Part shown: piece after piece, positions 19,101 to 28,947 of the stretch | How positions within the stretch are numbered: the first letter of the stretch is position 1 | How the letters are laid out: each line of letters opens with the position of its first letter | Source: Shewanella psychrotolerans | GTDB taxonomy: Bacteria > Pseudomonadota > Gammaproteobacteria > Enterobacterales > Shewanellaceae | Assembly: GCF_019457595.1 (NCBI RefSeq) | Contig: NZ_CP080419.1 | Location: forward strand, 3,348,001-3,412,000 | Length of the DNA: 64,000 nucleotides | Reading direction: 5' to 3' | Notes under the pieces: model-generated | Databases searched by the model: none | What the model was told of the DNA's origin: nothing | What the model saw: the letters and a program-made list of their open reading frames with translations, nothing else | Translations under genes and position numbers: made by a program

Positions 19101-20631
19101 CTATTCGATTGAAGATCTGGCACAGCTGATTTTTGACCTTAAGCAGATCAACCCTAAGGCGATGATTTCAGTGAAACTGGTGTCAGAACCTGGTGTTGGC
19201 ACCATTGCCACCGGCGTTGCCAAAGCCTACGCTGATATGATCACTATCTCTGGTTATGATGGTGGTACGGGTGCAAGCCCTGTGACTTCGGTTAAATACG
19301 CTGGCAGCCCGTGGGAACTAGGATTGGCCGAAGTACATCAGTCGCTAGTGTCTAATGGCCTGCGTCATAAGATCCGCTTGCAAGTCGATGGTGGTCTAAA
19401 GACAGGAACCGATGTGATTAAAGCAGCCCTACTGGGAGCAGAAACCTTTGGTTTCGGTACCGTACCGATGATCGCCCTCGGCTGTAAATACCTGCGTATT
19501 TGTCACCTAAACAACTGCGCGACGGGTGTTGCAACTCAGAATAAACTGCTGAGAGACAATCATTACCACGGTTTACCAGAGCGCGTGATGACCTACTTTG
19601 AATTTATGGCACAAGAGATCCGTGAATGGATGGCAGCGCTTGGAGTCACAGAGTTTGAACAATTAGTCGGTAGAAGCGAATGGCTTAGTGTACTTGAAGG
19701 CTCGACGCCCAAACAGCAACACTTAGATTTGTCGGCGATTTTGTATAAACCTACAATCCCTGCAGGTTGCGCGCTGACTTGGCAGGAAACTAACGCGACA
19801 TCGGATAAGGGCGATCTCAACCAAAAGATCCTCGCCGCGGCTAAAAATGCAGTTGAACAAGGCGAGAGTTTTAAGGGACGCTTTGAAATCAACAACACCG
19901 ACCGTTCTGTGGGTGCAGCCCTTTCGGGTTACATTGCCACAACCGTTGGTCGCGAAGGTGCCAAGGCACCAATCAGGCTTAAATTTAACGGCAGCGCAGG
20001 CCAAAGTTTTGGTGTGTGGAATGCCCCGGGTCTATCGCTCGACCTCTGCGGCGATGCTAACGATTACGTCGGTAAAGGGATGTCCGGTGGCAAAATCACC
20101 ATCTACCCTCCTGTTGGTAGCATGTTCCAAAGCGAAAAGAGTGTCATTGTCGGCAACACCTGCCTCTATGGCGCGAGCGGCGGTAAGCTGTTTGCAGCAG
20201 GCCAAGCGGGTGAGCGTTTTGCGGTGCGTAATTCAGGCGCGATTGCAGTTGTCGAAGGTCTAGGCGACAACGGTTGTGAATATATGACAGGTGGAATCGT
20301 GGTTGTGCTAGGTAAAACTGGCGTCAACTTCGGTGCGGGTATGACTGGCGGCTTTGCCTATGTATTTGACCGTTTTGGTCACTTCAATCGCCGGGTGAAC
20401 ACCGACTTAGTCGATACCCATAAAGTCAGTTCACCTATTCAACAACAACATCTTAAAGGCCTGATAGAAGAACATCTGGCTGAAACCGGCAGTGAACATG
20501 CCAAGATGTTATTAAATGATTTTGAAAACTGGATCGATTGCTTCGTACTCATTAAGCCAAAGAATATTGCGCTTGGTGATCTATTACGCATCGAACAATC
20601 GCAGCCAGAACTTTCAGTAGTAGCGGGGTAA
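16183..20631 (+). CDS. gltB: glutamate synthase (NADPH) large subunit
   Basis: Transfers the amide nitrogen of glutamine to 2-oxoglutarate. 1482 residues. The N-terminal amidotransferase nucleophile is Cys13 (RDNCGFG), exposed after removal of a 12-residue propeptide. [27 protein letters not shown] lies near 220-245. The central and FMN domains include [13 protein letters not shown] and [11 protein letters not shown]. The 3Fe-4S cysteines are [12 protein letters not shown] near 1100, and the C-terminal GXGXG beta-helix contains [11 protein letters not shown]-like repeats. Followed after six bases by gltD; together they form the GOGAT holoenzyme. Confidence 0.98.
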   Translation: [1482 protein letters not shown]

Positions 20632-22047
<1,416 letters not shown>

Positions 22048-22110
22048 TCTTGTTAGGCGCTTAACCAAAGCGCTAAACGATATAACAAAAACGTGTTTGC
22101 TTGTGATTTA

Positions 22111-22148
22111 GTGCTTTAACTTTGAGTGAAGGTTAAAGCGCTTTTTTT
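22111..22148 (+). terminator. gltBD terminator
   Basis: Stem GTGCTTTAAC / GTTAAAGCGC (one G-T pair), 11-base loop, then eight T. Confidence 0.85.
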
Positions 22149-22619
22149 TGCCTATAGAAAACCTAGTTTGTTGATTTTAAGTATTTAAAAGCAATCCGTA
22201 TAAGTAGGCTTGATGGAATTCGTTCAGACTTACACTTAACTTGTCATCCAAAAAGGGAACTTAATAGCGCCTAAAACAGAGCGCTACCCTTCTATAAAAT
22301 AGCCAGTTTTATAAAATAGCTAAGCTCTATAAATAGGCAGTTTAAAGGAAACCCGCATCATCAATGTATATTAAAACGCGAGTGTTCAATCTCAGATAAA
22401 CACCCGCGTCTTCAACAGTAATACCCAGTTGTTCTAGGGTGAAACTCGTTAACACTGCATCAAAAGTGCTAAAAACAGCCTGTTAGGCGTGTTTTTACCG
22501 TCCTACTTCTGCGTTGAACGGCCTCACAAGGTAACAAGCAGTCCATCGCCCATTGCCTTGAATGAGTTGCCAAAAATACAGTGAGTCGCTCACTTTCTTA
22601 TACCGATTGGTCTAACGCC
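22149..22619. other. intergenic, no gene seen
   Basis: About 470 bases between the gltBD terminator and the end of the convergent TonB receptor gene. It contains short AT-rich near-repeats (CTATAAAATAGC-like at 22291-22340) but no ORF or RNA gene that I can support. Confidence 0.4.
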
Positions 22620-24782
22620 TTAAAAACGATAATTAAAGCTAACCGTGGTGTTTCTAGGTGTACCGTAGTGATATACGCTATATGCTGGAATTGAAGCTGA
22701 CATATAGGCGTAATATTTTTCGTCTAGCAAGTTCTCTACATTTAGCTGCAGATCCATATTTTCAGCTAAATTGTAACGCGCCATCAGGTTAACGAGTGCA
22801 TAAGAGTCCTGCTCTATCACTACATCCCCCACTTCAGAATAACTTTCACTCTGCCAAGTAACGCCACCACCAAATGTTAACTCAGGCAGAAGGTTGACAA
22901 GCTGATACGTGCTAAACAACTTAAACTGTTTTTGAGGGCTCGTGGTCGCCACTCTTTTGCCTTCGGCATCTTCGGCGTTAAACTGAGAATAGCCGGCAGA
23001 AATGTTCCATCCATCGACAGGCTCACCAACGACTTCTAGTTCAAACCCCTTACTTTTAGTGCCCTGAACTGCGTCATAATAAGTCGTTAAAACACCGCCA
23101 ATAATCGCTGTTCCTGCTTCTACAGCAAGATTATCTTGATCGATCTGGAACAGTGCCACAGTCGTGTGTAGTCGGTCGTCAAGGTATGAACTCTTAACCC
23201 CGACTTCGTAGGCTTTACCTTCCAATGGGTCAAGATAATCACCATTAATATCTATGTTGTTTTGCGGATTAAAGATTTCGGTATAGCTGGCATAAACACG
23301 ATGCGATTCATTAATGTCATACAGGGCACCGATATAAGGCACAAATACGCCATCATCACCAAAGTTAGTATCTGTTCCATAGCTAACACCGTCACGGTTC
23401 CAGCTGGAAATACGTCCGCCGGCAATCACCTTGAACGCATCGGTGATCGTTAACCGAGTTGCCGCATAGAAACCTTTCTGCTCTGTATCCATATTCAGCT
23501 GACGATTGGCGTCAGCCGACCACACGGGCTCAGCGAAGGTGTTACTCTGCCATTCATAGAAATTATCAACCGTCTTTGAATCAAACCCACTCATATTATC
23601 GCGAATCGGTTCATAGGTATCAGCATAAGATTTTTGCTTACTATAGAGCGCACCAGCCACAAATTCATGATCACGGTTGAACAGTTGATAATCGCCTTTC
23701 AACTGCACATCGAAATTGTTGGAGTTACTCTCACCATGGCTATGATAACGCTGACCACTCAATCCAGCGCCGGTTTCTTTGTTCAATAAACCCGACATGT
23801 AGATCATCTTGGTGGTAGTTTCATATTCCATGCGATTATAGTTAGCCACAATTTGCCAACCGTTATCGAAATAATGAGTCAGATTCGCAAAGTAGTTAAT
23901 GTTAGTGGTTTCCCAGCGGCTCCAATCGGCAGCCGTAGTGGTAGAAACATCCCAATCTGTAACAGAGCCATCGCTAAATACCGCAGGTAACGCGCCCCAC
24001 ATGGCTCCCTTAGGATTATTGTTATTGTAATTACCACCGACTCGCAGCATAGTGTCATCGGTGATATCAGCGTCAATTACGCCATAAACTATGGTCTTTC
24101 GGTCTTGATATAAATCCTGAAAGGAATCGCTATTAACGTATTTAGCAACCATACGACCACGTACGCTACCGCTGTCATTCAGGCCATTGGAAATATCCGC
24201 CGTAACCTCCTTTTTATTCCAGCTTCCCGTTGCGACATCAACATAGCCTTTGAGCTCTGAACTATCGGCATGTTTACGTACTAAGTTAATTGAAGCCGAA
24301 GGGTCCCCTGCGCCAGTAAGCAACCCAGTCGCACCACGCACCACTTCGACCCGTTCATAGAGTGAGATATCAGACACGGTCTCACCGGCATCCCCGCCCA
24401 AACTCCAAGATAGTGGCACACCATCGATCTGATAATTCTGAACCGTAAATCCACGCGCCGAAAACCCGTTGCGGACATTATCCGTCTTGGATGAGGACAA
24501 ACCAACGGTGTTATTAACAACATCGACGACCGTATTAAGAGCCTGATCTTGTATACGCTCAGCAGTCATAATGCTGACTGACTGTGGCGTTTCCTGTAAC
24601 GACAGCCCCAAACCAGTCGCAGTATCGATTGTTCTACTGACGGTATACTTACCCGTCACAGTCATTTTTTCGATATTTTGATCTTGTACATTATTAATCG
24701 AAGACTGCTCTTCAGCCAAAACTAGATGAGGATTTAAAGCCAAAGTGACCGCAGCCGCGAGAGGAAGTAGATTAAAGCGCAT
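22620..24782 (-). CDS. TonB-dependent siderophore receptor, FhuE-like
   Basis: 720-residue outer-membrane receptor for a ferric siderophore. A signal peptide (MRFNLLPLAAAVTLALNPHLVLA) precedes the TonB box region EKMTVTG. The plug domain carries ETPQSVSIMTAERIQDQ, GFSARGFTVQNYQIDGVP and ERVEVVRGATGLLTGAGDPSASINLVRKH; the barrel ends in the aromatic NTTVSFNYRF. The text closely resembles FhuE-type (coprogen/rhodotorulate) receptors, so a hydroxamate ligand is the best guess. A Fur-box-like site lies about 46-64 bases upstream. Downstream of the PepSY gene pair on the same strand. Confidence 0.9.
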   Translation of the reverse strand: MRFNLLPLAAAVTLALNPHLVLAEEQSSINNVQDQNIEKMTVTGKYTVSRTIDTATGLGLSLQETPQSVSIMTAERIQDQALNTVVDVVNNTVGLSSSKTDNVRNGFSARGFTVQNYQIDGVPLSWSLGGDAGETVSDISLYERVEVVRGATGLLTGAGDPSASINLVRKHADSSELKGYVDVATGSWNKKEVTADISNGLNDSGSVRGRMVAKYVNSDSFQDLYQDRKTIVYGVIDADITDDTMLRVGGNYNNNNPKGAMWGALPAVFSDGSVTDWDVSTTTAADWSRWETTNINYFANLTHYFDNGWQIVANYNRMEYETTTKMIYMSGLLNKETGAGLSGQRYHSHGESNSNNFDVQLKGDYQLFNRDHEFVAGALYSKQKSYADTYEPIRDNMSGFDSKTVDNFYEWQSNTFAEPVWSADANRQLNMDTEQKGFYAATRLTITDAFKVIAGGRISSWNRDGVSYGTDTNFGDDGVFVPYIGALYDINESHRVYASYTEIFNPQNNIDINGDYLDPLEGKAYEVGVKSSYLDDRLHTTVALFQIDQDNLAVEAGTAIIGGVLTTYYDAVQGTKSKGFELEVVGEPVDGWNISAGYSQFNAEDAEGKRVATTSPQKQFKLFSTYQLVNLLPELTFGGGVTWQSESYSEVGDVVIEQDSYALVNLMARYNLAENMDLQLNVENLLDEKYYAYMSASIPAYSVYHYGTPRNTTVSFNYRF

Positions 24783-24827
24783 AGTTATTTTTAGTTAGTC
24801 AGTTTAAAGTAAACAGACATTAACACG

Positions 24828-24846
24828 ATTACGAATCGTTTTCATT
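24828..24846 (-). promoter_or_regulatory. Fur-box-like site before the siderophore receptor
   Basis: The minus strand AATGAAAACGATTCGTAAT agrees with AATGATAATGATTATCATT at 13 of 19 positions and lies upstream of the receptor start. Iron repression is inferred. Confidence 0.45.
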
Positions 24847-24999
24847 TACATTTTAGTGATGTAGATAGCAAAGTGCTCACAATCTCTCCATTAAGGCCAC
24901 AATAGTAATTAAAATAGTAATTAAATTGATGCCGGCACAAATGGCTTACTAGTGAGTAAGCCATAAAATAAGCTGGCCGGCTCATATTGCTTAATCGAC

Positions 25000-25467
25000 T
25001 TAGGGCAGTAACTCTGGTGGCAGAGGCCAGCGCGCAACGCTCCATTCACCTTGCCAATTTTGTATCGATACCCAAAGACTATCGGTAGCATTGAGCTGCT
25101 TTGCCGCGATGGCATGCACATGTTGACCATGTTTATTACCGTGCAAAATACCATTCTCACTGCGTTGCAATATACTCATAGGCAAGGCCTCCACACCAAT
25201 ATTCGCGTACCCTTGGCGCATGTTGCTTATTTCACCTTCTTCGAAAATCACCATAAAATCTTTTACAAAATCGTCATGATGTACATAGGGCGCTTTGAGA
25301 TCTAACGGTAAAGGTGAAACCTTAAACTCCCCAAGCTGCTGAGCCGGCCATGCCGGTGGAAATTTAGGTGTTAAAGACTGGTACAAAAACACAATGGGAA
25401 ACAATAAAATGAGCCCACTGAGTTTATATTTATTTTTGTTCCACCAAATTGAGCGAACCAAAGCCAT
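25000..25467 (-). CDS. membrane-anchored periplasmic protein of unknown function
   Basis: 155 residues: basic N-terminus, one membrane helix (about 16-32: LSGLILLFPIVFLYQSL), then a periplasmic domain rich in histidines (YVHHDDF; HGNKHGQHVHAIA), which could bind metal. Its ATG overlaps the stop of the upstream PepSY gene by one base, so translation is coupled. I do not recognise a named family. The context next to a PepSY protein and a siderophore receptor suggests a part in periplasmic iron release or reduction; that is inference. Confidence 0.8.
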   Translation of the reverse strand: MALVRSIWWNKNKYKLSGLILLFPIVFLYQSLTPKFPPAWPAQQLGEFKVSPLPLDLKAPYVHHDDFVKDFMVIFEEGEISNMRQGYANIGVEALPMSILQRSENGILHGNKHGQHVHAIAAKQLNATDSLWVSIQNWQGEWSVARWPLPPELLP

Positions 25468-26636
25468 CAGCGCATCTCTCCTAACATTTCCGTTGCCAAA
25501 TATTTCTCTTCTGCTTGCTTAAATGCACGCACATTACGTAATCCCCACATCATAAATCCGGTGATCGACATACCAGACAGAATCAATCCAAAAATAAACC
25601 AAATAAACTTTGTCCAAATTCCCCCTAACGTACCGTAATGTAAGGGATCGGCAATATGCATTAGAGTCTGTATCCCCGTCATAGTCTCCGGAGATGATGC
25701 ACTCGCCACCTCCCCAGTCCATGGGTTAATACTCAGGTTGTAAGAATATTGGTCGTAAAACAGATGATCGCCAGAACCACTAAGATGATACATGTCACGG
25801 CTGTGCTCTGGTTTAGTCACATAACTGGCCTTAAACTCAGGAAAGCGTGTTTGCGCTAACGTCAGAGCCTCTGCAAATGAAACGCTTGCAGTGGCTGAAC
25901 TAGTATCGCCTTTTTGGATAACGGGGAGTTGTGCCGCCTCGATTAAAGGCGCGTGGGGTTCTATATCAATATCAGCATGCCAAAAAATGGCTTGAACCAG
26001 ATACCATAATCCAGTCACCGACATGATAGCGATAAACCAAATAGACCAAACGCCAGATAGCTTATGCAAATCGGCTAATAACGTCTTTCGCCCTTGATGA
26101 ATACGCAATTTAGGCGTCAAAAAACTTCGCCAAAATCGTTTATAAACAATAAGACCCGTTACTAGGGAAGCAAGCATGAATAATGCCATAGAGCAAACGA
26201 GATAGTAACCGACGCTATAGCCACCCCGCCAAGGAAACAATAACCAAGAATGCAAGGAGCGCATAAAACCAATAAAAGTAATACCTTGGTTAATCTGCTG
26301 GATCTCACCTGTATATTGATTGACATAAGCCATAGCAAAGGGTTTGTCCGTGTCGCTAAACATAACGACATTGACTAAATAAGATTCGAAGGTCATAGCC
26401 CCCGTAACCGCCGCACTGGGATAGCGCTCCTCTACAATAGTCATTAATTCGCTAACGGGTTTTGCCGGCAAATCATCGGGATTAACCGCTCTAGACTGAG
26501 GATTAGTCAGCCAAGTGATCTCATGACTCACCACCGCTACCGTTCCAGTTATACAGATAAAACAAAATAACAACCAAATCGGGAGCGACACCCAGCCGTG
26601 CAACATAAACCAGAATCGATTACTGATCTTCGCCAT
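25467..26636 (-). CDS. PepSY-associated TM protein (siderophore reductase-like)
   Basis: 389 residues with four membrane helices and periplasmic PepSY-type loops. The N-terminus WFMLHGWVSLPIWLLFCFICITGTVAVVSHEI is typical of the family; further segments are LHSWLLFPWRGGYSVGYYLV, LLADLHKLSGVWSIWFIAIMSVTGLWY and MHIADPLHYGTLGG. Conserved histidines in the helices could bind haem. Members of the family (for example FpvG and FoxB neighbours) take part in ferrisiderophore reduction. First gene of the block running towards the 155-residue gene and the TonB receptor, behind its own Fur-like site. Confidence 0.85.
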   Translation of the reverse strand: MAKISNRFWFMLHGWVSLPIWLLFCFICITGTVAVVSHEITWLTNPQSRAVNPDDLPAKPVSELMTIVEERYPSAAVTGAMTFESYLVNVVMFSDTDKPFAMAYVNQYTGEIQQINQGITFIGFMRSLHSWLLFPWRGGYSVGYYLVCSMALFMLASLVTGLIVYKRFWRSFLTPKLRIHQGRKTLLADLHKLSGVWSIWFIAIMSVTGLWYLVQAIFWHADIDIEPHAPLIEAAQLPVIQKGDTSSATASVSFAEALTLAQTRFPEFKASYVTKPEHSRDMYHLSGSGDHLFYDQYSYNLSINPWTGEVASASSPETMTGIQTLMHIADPLHYGTLGGIWTKFIWFIFGLILSGMSITGFMMWGLRNVRAFKQAEEKYLATEMLGEMR

Positions 26637-26680
26637 TTATCATTTTCCTAGGGTATCTATAATTTGGCGATAATAAGCGT

Positions 26681-26699
26681 AATACGAACTATTATCAAT
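26681..26699 (-). promoter_or_regulatory. Fur-box-like site before the PepSY operon
   Basis: The minus strand ATTGATAATAGTTCGTATT agrees with the 19-base Fur consensus at 13 positions. It lies about 45 bases upstream of the PepSY start. Confidence 0.4.
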
Positions 26700-26962
26700 T
26701 AAATAACAAGATTAATAACTAAGTTGAAACTAAAATGTGAAACCGATCCATTCCAAAACTTAGTGGGATCATTGATCGGCAATGCAGGAGAACCATTGGC
26801 TAATTAACTATGCCTACAAAGGAAAAAAGATCAGCAACGTACGACAACTGACTGCGACCATAGGGCTCAATGGACGTATGAGCTTACCAACAAAAGCTAT
26901 TGTGCCTTGGTGGCGAATGACCGCTTAGTATTTTTGCCTGCATGTTCATCTATTGACAAGGT
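26700..26962. other. intergenic, one doubtful 48-codon ORF
   Basis: An ATG ORF at 26782-26928 (plus strand; begins MQENHWLINYAYKGKK, ends PWWRMTA) lacks a ribosome binding site and matches nothing I know. Nothing else was seen before the repeat units begin. Confidence 0.3.
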
Positions 26963-27282
26963 TTGAAGGTCGCACCTTCAATAGGACTCAATTGCTTGCA
27001 GCGGTGATGTATATGGATATACGAATGTCGTGATCACATGGTCAGTGATGTTCCCTACATCACACTGACATTTCCCGTATCCCTATGGGTCCGATGTGAA
27101 AGAACAACCTAATGTGCAGATACTGCTTCGGGACGCTTTGCGCCATCCTTGGCCGCTTAACGAAAACATCCATGTTTTCGATCCCCTCAGCTGCATCTAC
27201 ACTAGGTTATTTTCTCTCTTCGATTTGCCTTCATTTAGTGTGAGTGGCGAGTAAAAAGCTAACGTGCTTTTGCCCCAAAGTG
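26963..27282 (-). repeat. accessory repeat family, copy A
   Basis: Bounded by the inverted repeat TTGAAGGT-CGC-ACCTTCAA and, at the other end, TTTTGCCCCAAAG. It shares with copies B-D the core CAAATCGAAGAGA..AAAAT followed by CTAGTGTA and a hairpin with ATGGATG near its tip (minus-strand reading). Copy A is the most diverged. Non-coding. Confidence 0.65.
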
Positions 27283-27356
27283 GGTAGACCTTAAAATGAA
27301 GGTTTAGCCTTTTTTGGCTTAGTAGCGTTTGGCTGCATCTTATTTGTTAAGTGTAC

Positions 27357-27573
27357 TTGAAGGTCACACCTTCACTGTTACTAATCGCCTGTCCGGCGAG
27401 GAATGTGCAAGCACTCTTTTGGCTCGCTGTGAATATATCCCTATACGCTCCACGGTGGCATCCCTGCCACCAAGGGCCAAAACCGCGCTTACACTGGGTC
27501 ATTTTATCTCTTCGATTTGACAGTGTTTGGTGTGACTTGAGAATAAAAAGCTAAGAAGGTTTTGCCCCAAAGT
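27357..27573 (-). repeat. accessory repeat family, copy B
   Basis: Same boundaries as copy A (TTGAAGGT-CAC-ACCTTCA and TTTTGCCCCAAAG). On the minus strand it has the core GTCAAATCGAAGAGATAAAA, then CAGTGTAAGCGCGGTTTTGG, the hairpin GGCAGGGATGCC and CACAGCGAGCCAAAA. It aligns clearly with the direct copies right of the cassette, in opposite orientation. Confidence 0.7.
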
Positions 27574-27640
27574 TTGTTTCGCATGACTGAACTGGCGCTG
27601 CTTGGTACTGGACTGTTGACCTAATTTTAGTAATGCTACA

Positions 27641-27658
27641 AAGTGTCTACTGTTCTAG
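27641..27658 (-). mobile_element. orphan IS end (18 bases shared with the IS remnant at 60.7 kb)
   Basis: AAGTGTCTACTGTTCTAG is the exact reverse complement of bases 60730-60747, where the same sequence sits just upstream of an IS3-type orfA start. By that orientation the element body would have lain to the left of this end; no transposase coding remains. Confidence 0.5.
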
Positions 27659-27799
27659 AGGATTACCACATTGTGCTGAAGCAGCATTTACATTACTGTA
27701 TGATTTACAGTAGTTTTTTGAATCTTACTAGCGTGTCAATACATGCTTAGTCTCCTACTTTACAAGGTAGTGTACATTGCAAGGTTTCACTAAAAGCTG

Positions 27800-28947
27800 T
27801 TAGCCCTTTCCCATTGTTAGTAGATTTGGTGCAATAAAAGTGACAACAATAAAGTTTCCGAAAACATTTGATCGTGACACTCTTCAAGATTTCTTTGACG
27901 AGCTAGATAATAGCCAAGACCTAGATAAAGTGTGTGTCGATTGTTCAACAATTACGTGGTCAAAGCCAACAGCTATGCTAGTAGCAGGCTCTAAGCTTAG
28001 ACAGTGGATACAAAAACGCCGAGAGCTGAAGCTAAGTACGACAAGGAAAGGAGTTGATACTTATTCTGCTGTCCATGATTACCTGAAGCACATAGGTTTC
28101 TTCGATTTTGTTATGATGGGTGAGGGCAAGTGCGTTGGGGAAGCTAAGGGTTCTAGCACTTACACTGCGATTACTAGAATTGCAAAGCCGATAATGGGCG
28201 ATGGTGAAGATGCTCTTGAAAAGTGGTACGAAAGTATACAATCGGAAGTTCGAGGGTTGGCAATAGTTATTTCTGGCGAAGCTGAAGGGCAACAGATCAA
28301 TAAATTTTATAATTATGCCTTACGTGAAATTGTTAGGAATGTATTTGAGCATTCTGGTGCAAATGAGTGTTATGTCTTTGGGCAGCGTTGGTGTGATGGT
28401 AAGGCTGAAATTGTTATAGTTGATGAAGGTGTAGGTATTAGCTCTTCATTAACTCAGTCTTATGAATTACATAGTGACATTGAAGCATTGAAGCTTTCTG
28501 TTAAGCCTGGTGTTTCACGTACATCACAGCTTTCTCAAGATGAAAACGTATTTGATAACTCTGGCTTTGGCCTTTACGTTTTGACTGAAATCGCTCGCAG
28601 TTTTGGGTGGTACGCCTTGGGTAGTAACACAGCCCGTATTGTTGGCTTCAACGATACAATTTGCGAAGAGAATATGAATTTCTCTGGTACTTATTTTGGT
28701 CTAAGGCTCGTTTCTCCTCCCAAAAACTTCTCTGAATTAACAGCAGACATAATCAAGACAGGAGAAGATGAAGCTCAAGAATATGGAATTGAGCGTAAGG
28801 CGTCGGGAATTACGAAAATATTGTAGTGCAGGGCTAACAAATTGCCTAAAAGTGACGGCTAACCTTTGGCATTTTTGGGACGGTTGAGTTTAGTAATTAT
28901 GGTGGATATGTTTAAGTTTCTTGACTTAGCCTCACCTTAGCAAGGCG
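27800..28947 (+). mobile_element. orphan integron gene cassette (no integrase in window)
   Basis: The 1148-base unit lies between two G/TTAGCCC crossover-type sites (27799-27806 and 28947-28954). It contains one ORF starting 40 bases after the left junction and a complete attC beginning five bases after its stop codon. These are the size and layout of an integron cassette. No complementary GGGCTAAC arm occurs upstream, so there is no full attC on the left: the cassette is either a single insertion or the survivor of a lost array. Confidence 0.75.
27840..28826 (+). CDS. STAS-like/GHKL-ATPase fusion protein (cassette cargo)
   Basis: 328 residues, GTG start. Residues 1-95 look like a STAS-type alpha/beta domain (VCVDCSTITWSKPTAMLVAGSKL). 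Residues about 140-295 are a histidine-kinase-like ATPase: N box REIVRNVFEHSG (Glu163, Asn167, His171), G1 VDEGVGI (Asp195) and G2 NSGFGLYVL. There is no dimerisation/phospho-acceptor helix, so it is not a classical sensor kinase; it resembles anti-sigma-type or signalling ATPases. Base composition is richer in A+T than gltBD. Biological role unknown; carriage on a cassette suggests an adaptive or defence-like function, as inference only. Confidence 0.85.
   Translation: MTTIKFPKTFDRDTLQDFFDELDNSQDLDKVCVDCSTITWSKPTAMLVAGSKLRQWIQKRRELKLSTTRKGVDTYSAVHDYLKHIGFFDFVMMGEGKCVGEAKGSSTYTAITRIAKPIMGDGEDALEKWYESIQSEVRGLAIVISGEAEGQQINKFYNYALREIVRNVFEHSGANECYVFGQRWCDGKAEIVIVDEGVGISSSLTQSYELHSDIEALKLSVKPGVSRTSQLSQDENVFDNSGFGLYVLTEIARSFGWYALGSNTARIVGFNDTICEENMNFSGTYFGLRLVSPPKNFSELTADIIKTGEDEAQEYGIERKASGITKIL

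Noticed and set aside
19847..20263. 138-codon out-of-frame ORF inside gltB
   Set aside because: Shadow frame of a strongly coding gene, with no independent start signals.
26782..26928. 48-codon ORF right of the PepSY operon
   Set aside because: No ribosome binding site and no recognisable sequence; not enough to call a gene.
27694..27712. TACTGTA-TGATT-TACAGTA palindrome that looks like a LexA box, upstream of the cassette
   Set aside because: CTGT and ACAG are seven bases apart, not eight, and no intI or SOS gene follows. The T-run after it suggests a weak hairpin at best.
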